Of a DNA stretch of 64,000 nucleotides, positions 34,754 to 46,260 are shown in pieces. A program made the translations under genes and the position numbers. Every line of letters begins with the position of its first letter. Position 1 is the stretch's first letter. The DNA comes from Lanius collurio (taxonomy: Eukaryota; Chordata; Aves; Passeriformes; Laniidae). Below the pieces are notes generated by a model. That model had not been told where the DNA came from. It ran no database searches and saw only the letters and a list, made by a program, of their open reading frames with translations. The stretch is from contig JACBWW010000069.1 of NCBI GenBank assembly GCA_020086605.1, positions 1,753,947 to 1,817,946 on the forward strand, written 5' to 3'.

Positions 34754-35405
34754 CCTGTAAAAGGACTCAAAGAGAGAAAGTTTCTCCTGCCCCTGCCCTC
34801 ATTTATTTCTAATTGTGGATGATGGATTGCATTTATATGGCTCCCTCTAATCTCTTTTCTTAAATACAAATATATCTCTGTAAGAATTCCTTGGGAAGAG
34901 CTGTGGGCAGAAAGCTAATTCAGCCTCTGTGCTGATTCATATTCCTTGCTCGCTGCAGACATAACAGTGATGGGCTTGTGGAAGTTGGTGCTTGCAGAAA
35001 ACCCCCACCTGTTTGAGGGAGCAGCTCTGGGGTGTCTCGTCCTTCCCCTGTTATCAGCACTGGGTGGCTGCAAGAATAGAGCCTGTGTAACAGCCCGGGA
35101 ATGGGAAACGAGGCACAGCAGCCAAAATGGGAATGAAAGTCTCTTTTTAGCTGCTGAACAGAAGATAGGAGTTAAAATATGCAAGTCCATGGCAGAGCCA
35201 GGAAAATGTGTGCTTTGTTAAAATTAACTGGTGAGGGCTGCTCCCCATCCTTCCTCCTCAGCCACTGCAGGAACACCACGGCTCCTCTCCAAGTAGGGGC
35301 TCAGTTTTGGGTTCACCTCGTGCCAACTTCCACCCTTGGGTTGGAGGCACTGGGCGCTGCAAAAATCTGAAAATTTCCCCAGATATCCATCCTGACGCAC
35401 AGCTA

Positions 35406-35479
35406 TTTATGTGTGTGCATGAACATATATAAATACACACACACACATATAAAAATAAATACATGTATATACATATTTA
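35406..35479. repeat. Second TA/CA-rich tract
   Basis: gtgtgtgc, then acatatataaa, a (CA)n core, and tatacatgtatatacatat. Its composition is the same as the tract 650 bp upstream, so the two may share an origin. Confidence 0.9.
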
Positions 35480-36465
35480 CAAGGCCTCAGCTGCTCTGTT
35501 TGCAAAATAAACTTCCAGTCTAACTAAAAAAAAAAAGAGCAGAAAAATCGACAGTGAGTAAACCTGGAGCTGCTCTGAGGGAAGTGATGCTGCCTGGAAA
35601 ATCAATATGTTTTTAGAGCTGCCTTTGCTGGTGGAGCCATAAGTCATGTCAGGAGTTACCTCCAGCACCTGTGGCAAATTCACTCTCTTGACTTGGACTG
35701 AATTTGCAGGAAGCCCAAGGGAACAGCCCCAAATTTTAACCTGGTTCCTACCCCTGTTGCATTAAAGAGGAGAATTGTTAACTACAACTTAGCTCATTAA
35801 AGGAGAGATGAAAGGAGAGGGCAGCTCAGAGGGAGGGGAATTAACTCAGCAGGGAGCAAGGAAAGGGGTAGAGATGAAGGGGGATGGAAAGTCCAACATG
35901 TGGGGCACCAGGAGCTGGTTGGGATGACACATTCACAGGGAGCCCTCAAAATTTTGGGAAATGCTTTTTCTACTCTGGCTGCAAGATTTTCCATAGTGGA
36001 AGGATACCTGAGAGTAACTTGGGATAAGTTTGACAACACAAACCTACAAGTCCACATGGGTTTCTTTGAGGCTCTTCAGAAACTCTGGCATTAAATTTCC
36101 AGTAGTTTTACTGGTTAAACTGGTGGTCTTGTATAGATACAGAACAGACAGCTAAGGATAAAGTGTTCCCATTCCCTTTTGACTCCTTAAAGAAAACGCC
36201 CTGTAAGAAAATGTCCTCAGCTTTTGGGGCAGGAAAGGAGCAAGATCCACGTTTCTCCTGTGAAACCAGTGCTAATCTCTGGCTGCCTTGGATGGGACCA
36301 AGAAGTGGGGTAGGGGATGCACAAAATGCAATTTTGTGATCAAAGTGAACTTTTGGGTTTGTTGCACTGGGCTGTGACTCACAGGGTGCCTCTTTACACC
36401 TCCACTAGGTTAAATCAGCATCATTAGCCCTTTAGGAATGAGTGGATATTACCATGCTGCCTCTT

Positions 36466-36479
36466 AAAAAAAAAAAAAA
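36466..36479. repeat. Poly-A run (14)
   Basis: Fourteen A bases directly before an AT-rich block with GCATTAATTGACA and TTTAATTACAA homeodomain-like sites (36480-36545). Confidence 0.9.
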
Positions 36480-37149
36480 GCAATTACTGCATGCATTGGG
36501 CAGTGCATTAATTGACACAGTTTAATTACAACCTAATTTATCTCTGAATGAAGTACATTCCAAATTTCCAGTGTATTGTTCCATTCAATTACTGCAAATC
36601 TCTGTCTGTTTGCTGCCATGGATGAGCTGGGTTGGCAAAGCTGGGCACACACACCAGCAAACACTCAGCTTTCCCCTCCCACTCCTGAGGAATCAGCTCC
36701 AAACTCAAATCAAACTGATTTCTGTCTCAGGTGGCTGTTTTCCAGCCATCTCCAGGTATCCAGGGCTGAGTTCAGCACTGCTGCAGCTGGGAAGGTGCAT
36801 TTCTGCAGGTGTCAGAACCCTTTGGGAAGCTAATGCCAACCAAACGGGTGCCTCATCCTTGGAAAAGCTCCCAGTGTGTTTCCACAGCAGGCACTACAGG
36901 AGGTCAGGTTTGGGGCCATCAAGTGGATCTCAAATCAAGCTGATCCAGGATTTGGGAAAAGGCTGAAACATCCTTAAGGGATGTGGGATGATATCCCAGC
37001 CCTACTGAGGTCAGAGAGGAGTTGATGACTGTGGCTCTCGGATTGGGGTTTCTCCTGGAGCCTCTGGTGAGGTCTCCAAGGTAAACCTGGAGTGAAGCCA
37101 AGCCAAAATCCAGCAGTGGCCCATCCTTTTAGTCCTTCCAGCAGAGTTG

Positions 37150-37270
37150 CATCATCTAATCCCAGAACTGGAAGGGAACTTAAGCACACTCTTGTTCCAA
37201 ACCCCTGCCATGGGCAGGGACACCTTCCACTAGGCCAGGTTGCTCAAAGCCCCGTCCAACCTGGCCTTGC
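37150..37270 (-). mobile_element. CR1: CR1 3' end, reverse strand
   Basis: 'catctaatcccagaactgga' (decayed tail), 'ccctgccatgggcagggaca', 'aggttgctcaaagccccgtc', 'caacctggccttgcccc'. It keeps its own 3' tail, so it is a separate insertion from the next two copies. Confidence 0.93.
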
Positions 37271-37487
37271 CCCAAAAACTTACATTTCACAAAATTCCTT
37301 GTGTTTTCAGCCACAGAAGCTCAACAAATGAAATAATCACAGGAAGATTTGCCAATCTGGCATGAATTTGGGCAGAAAGAGCTTTCTAGCCAAGGACAGA
37401 CAATTTGCTGTCCGTGCTGCTAACTAGTCACAAGAAATGGGCCTGTTTGACGAGTCTGTGACTAAGGGACCACTAAAAGAGGACTTT

Positions 37488-37507
37488 AAAATAAATAAAT
37501 AAATAAA
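37488..37507. repeat. (AAAT)n microsatellite
   Basis: About five AAAT units lie just before the tail-less CR1 that starts at 37531. An A-rich array at this edge may be the remnant of that element's altered 3' junction. Confidence 0.88.
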
Positions 37508-37530
37508 GTAAATGCACCTCTGGCCGTATG

Positions 37531-37692
37531 TTCTTAAAGCCCATCCTATTCCAACCCCCTGCCATGGGCAGGGACACCTTCCACTATCCCAAGTTGCTCC
37601 AAGCCCCGTCCAACCTGGCCTGGAACACTTCCAGGGATCCAGGGGCAGCCACAGCTTCTTGGGCTTGTGGCACACCCTGGGCTCTCACCAGG
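37531..37692 (-). mobile_element. CR1: CR1 fragment, reverse strand, tail missing
   Basis: Begins inside the element at 'cttaaagcccatcctattcc' without the 'agaatggtttgggttggaag' tail. It then has 'gccatgggcagggacacctt', 'ttccagggatccaggggcag' and a scrambled end (gggcttgtggcacaccctgg). Confidence 0.93.
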
Positions 37693-38273
37693 GCTTGCTG
37701 TAGCACAGAGCTGTGGGAAATGGGAGAGAAGATTCCATGGCTTTGGGAATACAAAGGACAAACACTGCGGAAAGAATAACACTTTTGTGCAGCAAACCAG
37801 AAGACACACAGCTGACTACTGGAAGACTTTTAAATATATGATGGCCATTAAGCACACAATGACAGTCTTGCAAAATGCAGTGTGAGAGGGAGGCTTTATT
37901 TTATTATTATAATTATTTTCTGTGATATTGGCATTTTCTGAGCAGCCTGAAATTGGGCAGGAGGCTCAGGACAGTCTGGGAAACGACACAGGCAACATTC
38001 CGTCTGCTTTTGCCCTAAGCTACAAACCTCTCTGTGTTAAACATGTTTTCTTTAAACACAGATGCCCTCACTGCTTCTTCCTGGGGCTATGAAATATTCA
38101 GGCACTCTGAAGAGAAGGGAGACAACCCCTTTTCCAGGGACTCTCCAGCTCTGTGGCAGTGCAAGTGCTGGCTCTAGAGCATGGATTGGAGAACATGCTG
38201 AAGTCCCAGTGATTTCAGCTTTACTAAACAGGTTTGCCTTAAAAGTATAAGGTAAGGCATTTTCTAGACTGGG
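37693..38273. other. Unique spacer between two CR1 copies
   Basis: No gene. It includes an AT-rich run (tttattttattattataattatttt) near 37895. Confidence 0.6.
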
Positions 38274-38465
38274 GCCTTAAAGGTTATATTGTTCCACCCC
38301 CCTGCCATGGGCAGGGACACCTTCCACTATCCCACGTTGCTCCAAGCCCTGTCCAACCTGGCCTTGGACACTTCCAGGGATGGGGCAGCCACAGCTTCTC
38401 TGGGCACCCTGTGCCAGGGCCTCACCACCCACACAGGGAACAATTCCTTCCTGTGTTTAATATCT
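38274..38465 (-). mobile_element. CR1: CR1 fragment, reverse strand, tail missing
   Basis: Starts at 'ccttaaaggttatattgttc', then 'ccctgccatgggcagggaca', 'tgtccaacctggccttggac', 'cagccacagcttctctgggc' and 'acacagggaacaattccttc'. Like the copy at 37531 it lacks the terminal repeat. Confidence 0.95.
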
Positions 38466-39780
38466 TTGAACTACTCATCAAGTGGGCTTCCTTGCAAAGA
38501 AAAATCACTTTTCATTCCAACTTAAGCAACACTTCTCCTTTTTTTCCTCCAGCCTTGCTTTATGTCTGGGAGAAGGGAACACAAATAGAGACACAGGAGA
38601 AACCTGGCAGTACTCAGCCTAATAGGGAATATGGGACAGCATTTTGCTTTTAGATCTGCAATGCACCTCTCATCTTTATTAGAGAAGTTGACAACTGAGC
38701 TTGTTTCTCCATGTAATAAATCCACTGTAGTAAAAGGCTGTTCCCAGATGGCAATAGCTGGCACATGGGAGTAAACATAGATATGAGCAAAACATCAGAT
38801 ACTCCCAACCAAAACTGTTGGCTGGTCAAAAATTCTTCAGTTTTAATGGTGTGCAAAATGCCACATGAAACACATTCAACAAAAATCGCGGGGGACATTA
38901 TTTTCAAATGAGCTCTTTAATTAAGATTTTTTTCTTTAGCCTAAAAGTTTTCACTTTGTCCTGGATCAGCAGAAAAAAGCCAACACAGCTGATCCTAGCA
39001 AGATGACCCGGGAGCATTGAAAAACTGGGGGTGGGTGGGTGAGGGTAATTTAGGTTGTAAAGTGCTAATGACCTGCTGGGATCATCAGAGCGTTTGTTTG
39101 GGTTCCTTTGGCTACAAATACCTTTGCCGTGAAGACACAGAACTGCTTTCACCTCTGGGAAAGCCAGGCTGGGTGCAGAGGCTGTGCCTGTGGAGGAGGA
39201 GCGGTGGGAGTGGGGAGCTTTCACAGCTCTAACAAGTTGTTCAAACAGGTTAAATCTCCGGGAATTTAATTTTCTTATCATCCATAGCCCGTTTGTTTCG
39301 CACTGGGATGGTGTCCCTCACATTCCCAGCCTGGATGGGAGGTGGACAGGGTCGGGAATTTGAGCTCTGTCCTCCCCGTCTTCCCTCTCGCCACGACTTT
39401 CTCCTACTTCTGGCTGCAACTCTAATAAAACACAAACCCCGTGCATTATGCAAAGCCTTTAATTTAAAATGCTATCCATAAATCCGGTCAGTTTTATTTT
39501 GCCACGGATGGGGTTTTAGCTATATTTGCTGTTTTGCTTTTTTTTCCCCTAGGATTTCTGCTCTGAGTCCTCTTGGACTTGTGGTTGGGGTTAGCTCTAG
39601 GGAATGTCTGCCCTCCCCTTCCTGCCTTCAATACTCCTTCCCTCTGTAAATCCTTCCACGCAGCCACAGAAATGTGCTATATATTGCCTCTGTGTTATAT
39701 ATGCTGTCTGCTGTGCATGGTCTGTGTGCTGTGTAGCCATGCATTAACATCCCAATTCCATTTACATTCCATAATTGTTT
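38466..39780. other. Unique noncoding stretch
   Basis: No gene or repeat is recognised. 39240-39490 has several CpGs and TTTAATTTAAAATGC-type AT motifs. Confidence 0.55.
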
Positions 39781-39926
39781 TATAGAATCCTACAACGGTT
39801 TGGGTTGGAAGGGAATTTGAAGCCCATCTCGTTCCAACACCCTTGCCATGGGCAAGAACACTTCCCACCAGACCAGGCTGCTCCAAAACTCATCCAGCCT
39901 GGCCTTGTACCCTCCCAGGGATGCCA
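39781..39926 (-). mobile_element. CR1: CR1 3' end, reverse strand
   Basis: 'tatagaatcctacaacggtt', 'tgggttggaagggaatttga', 'gccatgggcaagaacacttc', 'catccagcctggccttgtac', then cut near 'cagggatgcc'. Tail present. Confidence 0.94.
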
Positions 39927-40335
39927 GTTTTGGCTTAGAACCTCCAGGGTTTGGTTTATTTTACAGCGGCAGCCCCCTAAGCCTGTCCTCAGGCACACCC
40001 CAACCTCCGGCCTGCTGCAGGGCGAGTGTTTTTTCTGAGGAAAACAGTCCAATATTGGCTCTGGCTCCTGCTCAGAACGTATTAGTGTATGGATTACATG
40101 TAATGCAGCCCATTATGCAAGGCAGCCGGGATTGCAGCCGGGATTACAGCCCGATAACCCCCTGGAAGCTCAGGTTTAGCAGCCCTGGGTGAGAGCTGGG
40201 GCCGTGAGGCCGCTCACACGTGGGGTTTAACGCCTTGGGCCCCAGGGGGTTTAGATCCCACTGCAAATGAAGAAGGGAGCTGAGCCTCCAACATTCCTAC
40301 TCCAGGGGTCCCCCTCAGTCACAAGAAGGCATTTC
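39927..40335. other. Unique spacer with a small tandem and a palindrome
   Basis: ATTACATGTAAT (40093-40104) is a perfect 12-bp palindrome. gcagccgggatt is repeated twice (40122-40145) with flanking degenerate units. The surrounding CpGs (ccgggattgcagccgg, gaggccgctcacacg) are unusually frequent for this window. Confidence 0.6.
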
Positions 40336-40686
40336 ATGGAATCACAGAATGTCCTGAGCTGGAAGGGACACACAAGGATCAGAGTCCAACTCCTGGCCCT
40401 GCACAGACACCCCAACACCCCCACCCTGGGCATCCCTGGCAGCGCTGTCCAAACTCTCCTGGAGCTCTGGCAGCCTTGGAGCTGTGCCCATTCCCTGGGG
40501 AGCCTGGGCAGTGCCCAGCACCCTCTGGGAGAAGAACCTTTTCCTGATACCAAACCTAAACCTCCCCTGGCACAGCTCCAGCCGTTCCCTTGGGTCCTGT
40601 CACTCATGAGATCGAAGAGGTCAGTGCTGTCCCCTAGCTCCTCCTTGGGAAGATGTTGAAGGCCACAATGAGGTCTCTTCTCAGTT
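40336..40686 (-). mobile_element. CR1: CR1 of a different subfamily, reverse strand
   Basis: 'catggaatcacagaatgtcc', 'tgagctggaagggacacaca', 'agtccaactcctggccctgc', 'tggggagcctgggcagtgcc', 'agaagaaccttttcctgata', 'gccgttcccttgggtcctgt', 'cacaatgaggtctcttctca'. This is the 'gtcctgagctggaaggga' CR1 type and has a clean 3' end. Confidence 0.95.
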
Positions 40687-41351
40687 AGTGTTTCAACTCC
40701 TGGTGCACGTCCCAGGGGGAATGACATGGGAAACATCCCTGCCATGGGGTGCAAAGCCTTTTTGTAGCATCCTCAGGTCCTTGGTGAATTCTCCCTCCAC
40801 TCAGTCCAGAATTACACAGTTGGGACAAGGTCTGTTGTAAGGTTATGATGTCTGTGGGACTTTTTTTTTCCTCCTTTTTTCCCCCTCCAATCCAAATCCA
40901 CTAACTATTTTTATCCCTGAGCTATCATAGCTCTGTCCTTTGCCTTTCTGGAGTATCATGCTAATTGGGTTGGAACAGAGCAATAGCTCACAAACAGAGT
41001 GGCACCAATTATTTCCTAACCAAATGCAGGATTATTTAATCTAAGGCTGGCTTTTGAAGCCAGGGGCACAGAGGGATGGGGATGCCCCACTGGCCTGGCT
41101 ATAGGGGCACAGGGATGGTGATAATTATCTGGGAGAGGGACATAGGCAGGACACTGCTTTTCAGGTAGGATTTTGAGGGGTGAGGAGGTGTCAGATTTGA
41201 TTAAAGGTGATCCAGCCAATGTTAGGATTTCCTGAGGCTGAGGTATGGCCTGTCCAAACCTGTGTGAGTTTGTAGTGGAATATGAGAGAACCTGGAATTG
41301 CAATGGTTGTAGGTAATGGCAGAGCTGGTGGGGATATTGATCTTCCTGCTT
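40687..41351. other. Unique spacer
   Basis: No gene. A T-rich run is at 40861-40890. Confidence 0.6.
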
Positions 41352-41842
41352 TCATAGAACCATAGAATCATAGAATGCTTTGGGTTGAAGACCTTAAAGC
41401 TCATCCAGTTCCATCCTCCTGCCATGGGCAGGGACACCTTCCACTATCCCAGGGTGCTTCAAGGCCCATCCAACCTGGCCTTGGGCACTTCCAGGGATCC
41501 AGGGGAAGCCACAGCTTCTCTGGGCACCCTGTACCAGGGCCTGCCCACCCTCACAGGGAACAATTCCTTCCCAACATCCCATCTATCCCTGCCCTCTGAT
41601 GTTGTGAAACCGTCACCCCTTGCCCTGTCCCTCCATCCTTTGTCCCCAGTCCTTCTCCAGCTCTCCTGGAGCCCCTTCAGGCCCTGCAAGCTGAGCTCTC
41701 CCTGGAGCCTTCTCTTCTCCAGGTGATCACCCCCAGCTCTCCCAGCCTGGCTTCAGAGCAGAGGGGCTCCAGCCCTTGGAGCATCTCCGTGGTCTCCTCT
41801 GGACTTGCTCCAGGAGGTCCATGTCCCTCTTATGTTCGAGGC
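41352..41842 (-). mobile_element. CR1: CR1 ~490 bp, reverse strand, intact tail
   Basis: The terminal repeat is well kept: 'catagaaccatagaatcata' then 'gaatgctttgggttgaagac'. It then runs in order through the 'gccatgggcagggacacctt', 'ggatccaggggaagccacag', 'tgccctgtccctccatcctt' and 'ggagcatctccgtggtctcc' segments. The good tail and low divergence suggest a relatively young copy. Confidence 0.97.
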
Positions 41843-43883
41843 CATGGAATTAAGTGTAAGATTAAGCTTAATTACATCTCTCTATGAGATGTCAAGATGA
41901 AACCTCTCAGGGGGGATGGAGCACCCAAGGGTTGCCACTTTCCAGCCCTGAAAGAAATGGGGATTTTTTCCAAATTGCCCTGTTAGCCCAGCAGCACTCG
42001 GCCCCTGTGTCTCCCCTTCTCACACTGGGACCAGAGGGTGCCTATGGTAAAGTCACTGATGCATAGAGGAGAACCAAAATGTCCTACAAAGGAAGGCTTT
42101 GGGTTTCCAAACTTCTCCAGGTTGGCACAGAGGAGTGGAAGCTGTGGAGCAGAGGCTGTAAAATGTCCTTGATCCAGGGGAAACATGGATCTGAGCTGCT
42201 GTAGGGTATTAGGAGAGCACAGAGCTGGGCTGTGGAGTAGGGATAGAAACCCCTGGGCTGCCTTAGACCTGTGCTAATCCCTGACCCCTGTGCAGCTCCT
42301 GCAGGGAATCCAGGGGGCCAGCACAGATGCTCTGCTCCTGCAGGAATACCCAACAACGCTGAGGTTTGTCTTCCCAGAGAGCTCTTGGAGATGGGGAGAG
42401 AGGGAAAGCAGTGAGGAATCATCTGTGATTAATGAAATCAGAGGGCACATGTCTGCAGGGATCAGATCAGCCCTGGACAGGGATGTTCAGCACTGCCCTG
42501 CAGGATTAAGCCCCAGTCTGTCTCCTCCAGCACCTTGCACTGATACTGGCCACAGCCAGGTGTGTCTGGGGAAGGTGTAAGAAGTCTGAGAGCAGTCAGG
42601 CACCCTCCTACCCCCAGTGTTTTCCCTCCTCTGCCTCTCTGCCATGCAAAGGGGACTGTGGTGGGTGCTGTGCTCGGGGCTGTGGGGTGAGCTCTGTGTG
42701 CTGGAGGCTTGCATTATTTCTTTTTTGTTTTGAGTTGCAGCCACCAGAAGATGCTGCATTTGGAGCTGGTGGCTGAGGTTGCAATGTGAACCATGACACC
42801 AGGGATGTGGTGGGGACAGTGGGCTGTGAGACCTGGGCCTGTGCTGCTCGCTCCTGGGGACACCACACTGGCCCAGCCTCTTGTCCAGGAGCGTGGACAT
42901 AGACTTACAAAGTCCAGCCAGCTCAAGGAGGGGAGCAAGGCGGGGAGTAGGAGCACTTCCCTGCATTTATTTTGTATTCGACATTCTCCCTGGCAGCTCA
43001 TACTCAGCAGGTTAAATCCCTTTCCCTCTTTCCCTTGGCACTAAGCCCACTGGAGGCAGAGCTGCAGCCCCAGCTCTGTCCCCAGCCATGGTCTCAGAGG
43101 ACACAGACATGGATTTTTCCGAGTCGTTCCCTCCAGCAAAGGCAAATGACGGGTGAAGCTCAGGAGTGGCTGACTGGAGACAGGCACTGGGTCTGCACTG
43201 TGTGCTGCTGCCTCCATGGGTAACCTGAGCACCTTCCCAGCCCCAGGGCAGGATCTTGTCCCCATCTGCCCCTGCTTCCACCTTACTGCCCTCCTTGGTG
43301 CCTGGATCCTGCCACTCTCTGCAGGGTGAAGGGCTGGTGCCCATCACGCTGCTGCTGCTGTTGCTCTTCCTAGAGTGCAGCTGTACTCAGAAACGCTGGG
43401 GTTTTCTCTCTAGAAAAAAGATTCATGTTTTCTTAGATCTGCAAGGCTAATTGAGCAGAGGAATTGATTACCATGGCCATGAAAAATGTCTTGTCTCTTT
43501 AAGTCTATAAAGGACTCGTGCTGATGTAGTTAAGAAATCCCTGTGAAGTCCCTGAGGTGTGCTCTGCCAGAGACCAGAGCTGCTGGTGGGGTCCCTTCCC
43601 CTGAGAAACACAAAATCCAGGGAGCTATGCCCATTGCCTGATGCCTCTCCATCAGGAGATTTCTGTCTCAAGTGGCTCCATGTTGCTCCAATCAGCAGGA
43701 TTTTTCCTTGTCCATAGTGGTGGAGGACACGGAGGCAGCTTTTAAATTGCTGGGATGAGGCTGATGCTGGTGCAGCTCAGCTCACCAGTGCTGTTCATCC
43801 TCAGTTCTTCTCTGCCCCTTGACCCAAAAATGTGGGACTTGCCAGTCCTAAACCTGCTGGAAGCATTGAGATGCTGAGACACA
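41843..43883. other. Unique noncoding stretch
   Basis: No gene is recognised. A short (CTG)n lies at 43348-43360. Frames up to 159 codons on the reverse strand (42487-42966) show no domain. Confidence 0.5.
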
Positions 43884-44346
43884 GATTCACAGAATCACAG
43901 GATGGGAAGGGATCTCTTAGAGCTCATCCAGTTCCACTCCCCTGCCAATGGACAGGGACACCTTCCACTATCCCACGTTGCTCCAAGCCCCATCCAACCT
44001 GGCCTTGGAGGCCTCCAGGGATGGGGCAGCCACAGCTTCTCTGGGCACCCTGTGCCAGGGCCTCACCACCCTCACGGGGAAGAATTTTTTCCCAGTATCT
44101 CACCTCAACCTGCCCTCCTTGAGCTTAAAGCTATTCCCCCTTGTCCTGTCCCTCCATCCCTTGTCCCCAATCCCTCTCCAGCTCTCCTGGAGCCCCTTTA
44201 GGCACTGGAAGGGGGTCTAAAGCCACTCTCCAACCTTCTCTTCTCCAGGCTGAACAGCCCCTGCTCCCAGTCAGGCTCTGGAACAGAGGGGCTCCAGCCC
44301 TGTGATCACCTTCATGGCCTCCTCGTGGTTTGTGAGCTCCAGGAGG
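43884..44346 (-). mobile_element. CR1: CR1 ~460 bp, reverse strand
   Basis: 'attcacagaatcacaggatg', 'ttagagctcatccagttcca', 'cccacgttgctccaagcccc', 'cagccacagcttctctgggc', 'cagtatctcacctcaacctg', ending near 'cctcctcgtggtttgtgagc'. The 'ggtttgggttggaa' word of the tail is deleted. Confidence 0.95.
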
Positions 44347-44489
44347 AAATACAATGAGAAGCACCATCCCTTGGTGTATTCAGACAGCTCTGATGTTTAA
44401 ACTCTGTCTCTTGCTCTGAACCTCAGCATCCCTTTCTGACACTCACGTGTGTGCAGAGCCACATGGAGAACTATAGGCGCTGAGTATTA

Positions 44490-44800
44490 CAAAGCCAGAC
44501 TTTGGGACATTCTGTGTGTTTAGGATGAATCCTGGGCCATTAGCAATTGCTTCTTTCATGGATTTTATTCCCACCAGGATAATATCAGCAGCCTAAGTGG
44601 ATGCTTTCTATTTATTTTTTTCTCCCATGTATTCTTTGTGGTGAGAACCACGTAGTGAGCAATCCGTGTGCTCCAAACAAGATAATGCAGCAATCAGCTG
44701 GAGATTGCTGGATAATTTATGGCATTCTGGTGAGATAATAACCCGAAATGCAGCGAGTTTTTCTCCCTGCAGCATTTACATCAAGTACTTAAGGTAGCCC
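44490..44800. promoter_or_regulatory. Candidate conserved noncoding element (motif-based)
   Basis: Balanced to AT-rich unique DNA with 'ccattagcaattgcttc', 'aacaagataatgcagcaatc', 'ggataatttatggc', 'gagataataacccgaaatgc' and retained CpGs. It is adjacent to a CR1 but not derived from it. Inferred from texture only. Confidence 0.25.
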
Positions 44801-46177
44801 TTTGTGGACAGAGAAGTCAGAGGTGGCATCATCTGACTGGAGAACAGAAAGGATTTGAAATAGGGGGATGAAAAGAGCTAGTCATCGAGATGATTTCATT
44901 TTCTTGAGCTTGCAAGGCTTGGGAGGCCGTGGGATGAAAGGGGATGGAGGGAATAATTGGAGTTATGACGAGTGGGCAGCGAGCTTGCTGCTGGGGAGTT
45001 AATGAGCTATATGAAAATTAAATCCCCAGCACGAGAACTCGCTATGAGGATGCTCCCCCTTGGTTTTTTTTTCCCTGCTGGCTGCCAGCAGGTACTAGAA
45101 AATGAGATTTTGCCATGGATGATGCCAGGCCAACCTGCTGTCACCAGATTTCTTTCTTCGAAAGGGAGCAGAGCTTCTAGGCAAGGCAAATGCAGTGTCT
45201 GGAGTCTGCCTGCCTTCCCTAAAGCACTGACCACGTGCTGGCAGGAGATTGCAGAGGGAGTCTGAGGGTCAGTGTTGCTACAGGGAGCCCAAGGGAAGGG
45301 CTGTGAAAGCAAGGGGATGGATTAGGGGTGATGCAAAACAGGGCAAATGCCATATTGCAAAGGGTGAGCCCAAGAATCTGGGAGATGAAACAGATTTTCT
45401 GCTAAACTGAGGCCTCATGAAGAGAAATTAAAAGGAGAAAAAAAGCCTTGGTGCATTCCCTCTGTGCCATTGATATGGGATGCTGCTGGGGAAAAGGAAA
45501 ATGTGATCCTAAAGCAAAATAAATAATAAGCAAAATGAAGATGAGGAAATATTTAAGGACTCTGCTAAGTTCTGGGGGAGCCTCTTTGGGAATGTGCCAC
45601 AGAGTTCTGGTGGTGCCCCATGAAAGGGTGAGTTTAAATTGCAGCAGGTGCAGCACAGGGGTGTTGGGAAGGGCAGGGGAAAAGTGCCTATTTTAGGCAA
45701 GGAGATGAAAAATATCATCTGTGTTTGGCCAAGGATGTTGGGAGAGGACACGATGCCTGTCTATAAATACAGCGGGAATGTAAACACCAGGGAGGGAAGC
45801 AAACTGATTTAACTGGAAGGGCTGTGTCAGCAGAAAAACAAATCTGAACTGGGCAGGAATAAATCTGAGAGGGGATCAGCACATGGCTGTGGGGTCCTGG
45901 GGTGGCTGGGGCTAATAGGATTGTTGGGGGTGAAAGACCTCACAACTAATTTTGAGGCAGAGCTTGTTAAACTGATGAAAGGTCTGACAGGGCCGATTTC
46001 TGCCAGCATCAAAGTGGGGGCTGAGCTGGGAAATCCCTTTGGGGGTGCATCCCTGTGAGCTCCCTGACTTGCATCCACAACATCCTGGTGACCCTGAGCC
46101 TATGGTAATAGGAGTAGGGACTATTCATAGCACCACAGGATTCTTTATTTGTATTTTCCATACCTATCTCCTGCTAT

Positions 46178-46260
46178 TAAAAAAAAAACCAAAAAAACAA
46201 ACAAACAAAAAAAACCCCAAAACAAACAAACAAAAAAAGAAAAACAACAACAACAAAAAG
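46178..46260. repeat. A-rich (AAAC)n/(AAC)n array
   Basis: Poly-A is interrupted by C at regular spacing (aacaaacaaacaaaa, caacaacaacaaaaa). It is the complementary composition of the (TTTG)n tract at 62316-62391. Confidence 0.95.

Larger units (their letters stand above)
32456..37149. other. Unique stretch with satellites and candidate regulatory blocks
   Basis: No gene. 32500-32870 and 36380-36570 are AT-rich blocks with homeodomain- and forkhead-type motifs. 34479-34753 and 35406-35479 are TA/TG-rich satellites. Homopolymers lie at 33839-33859 (A21), 35526-35536 (A11) and 36466-36479 (A14). Confidence 0.5.
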
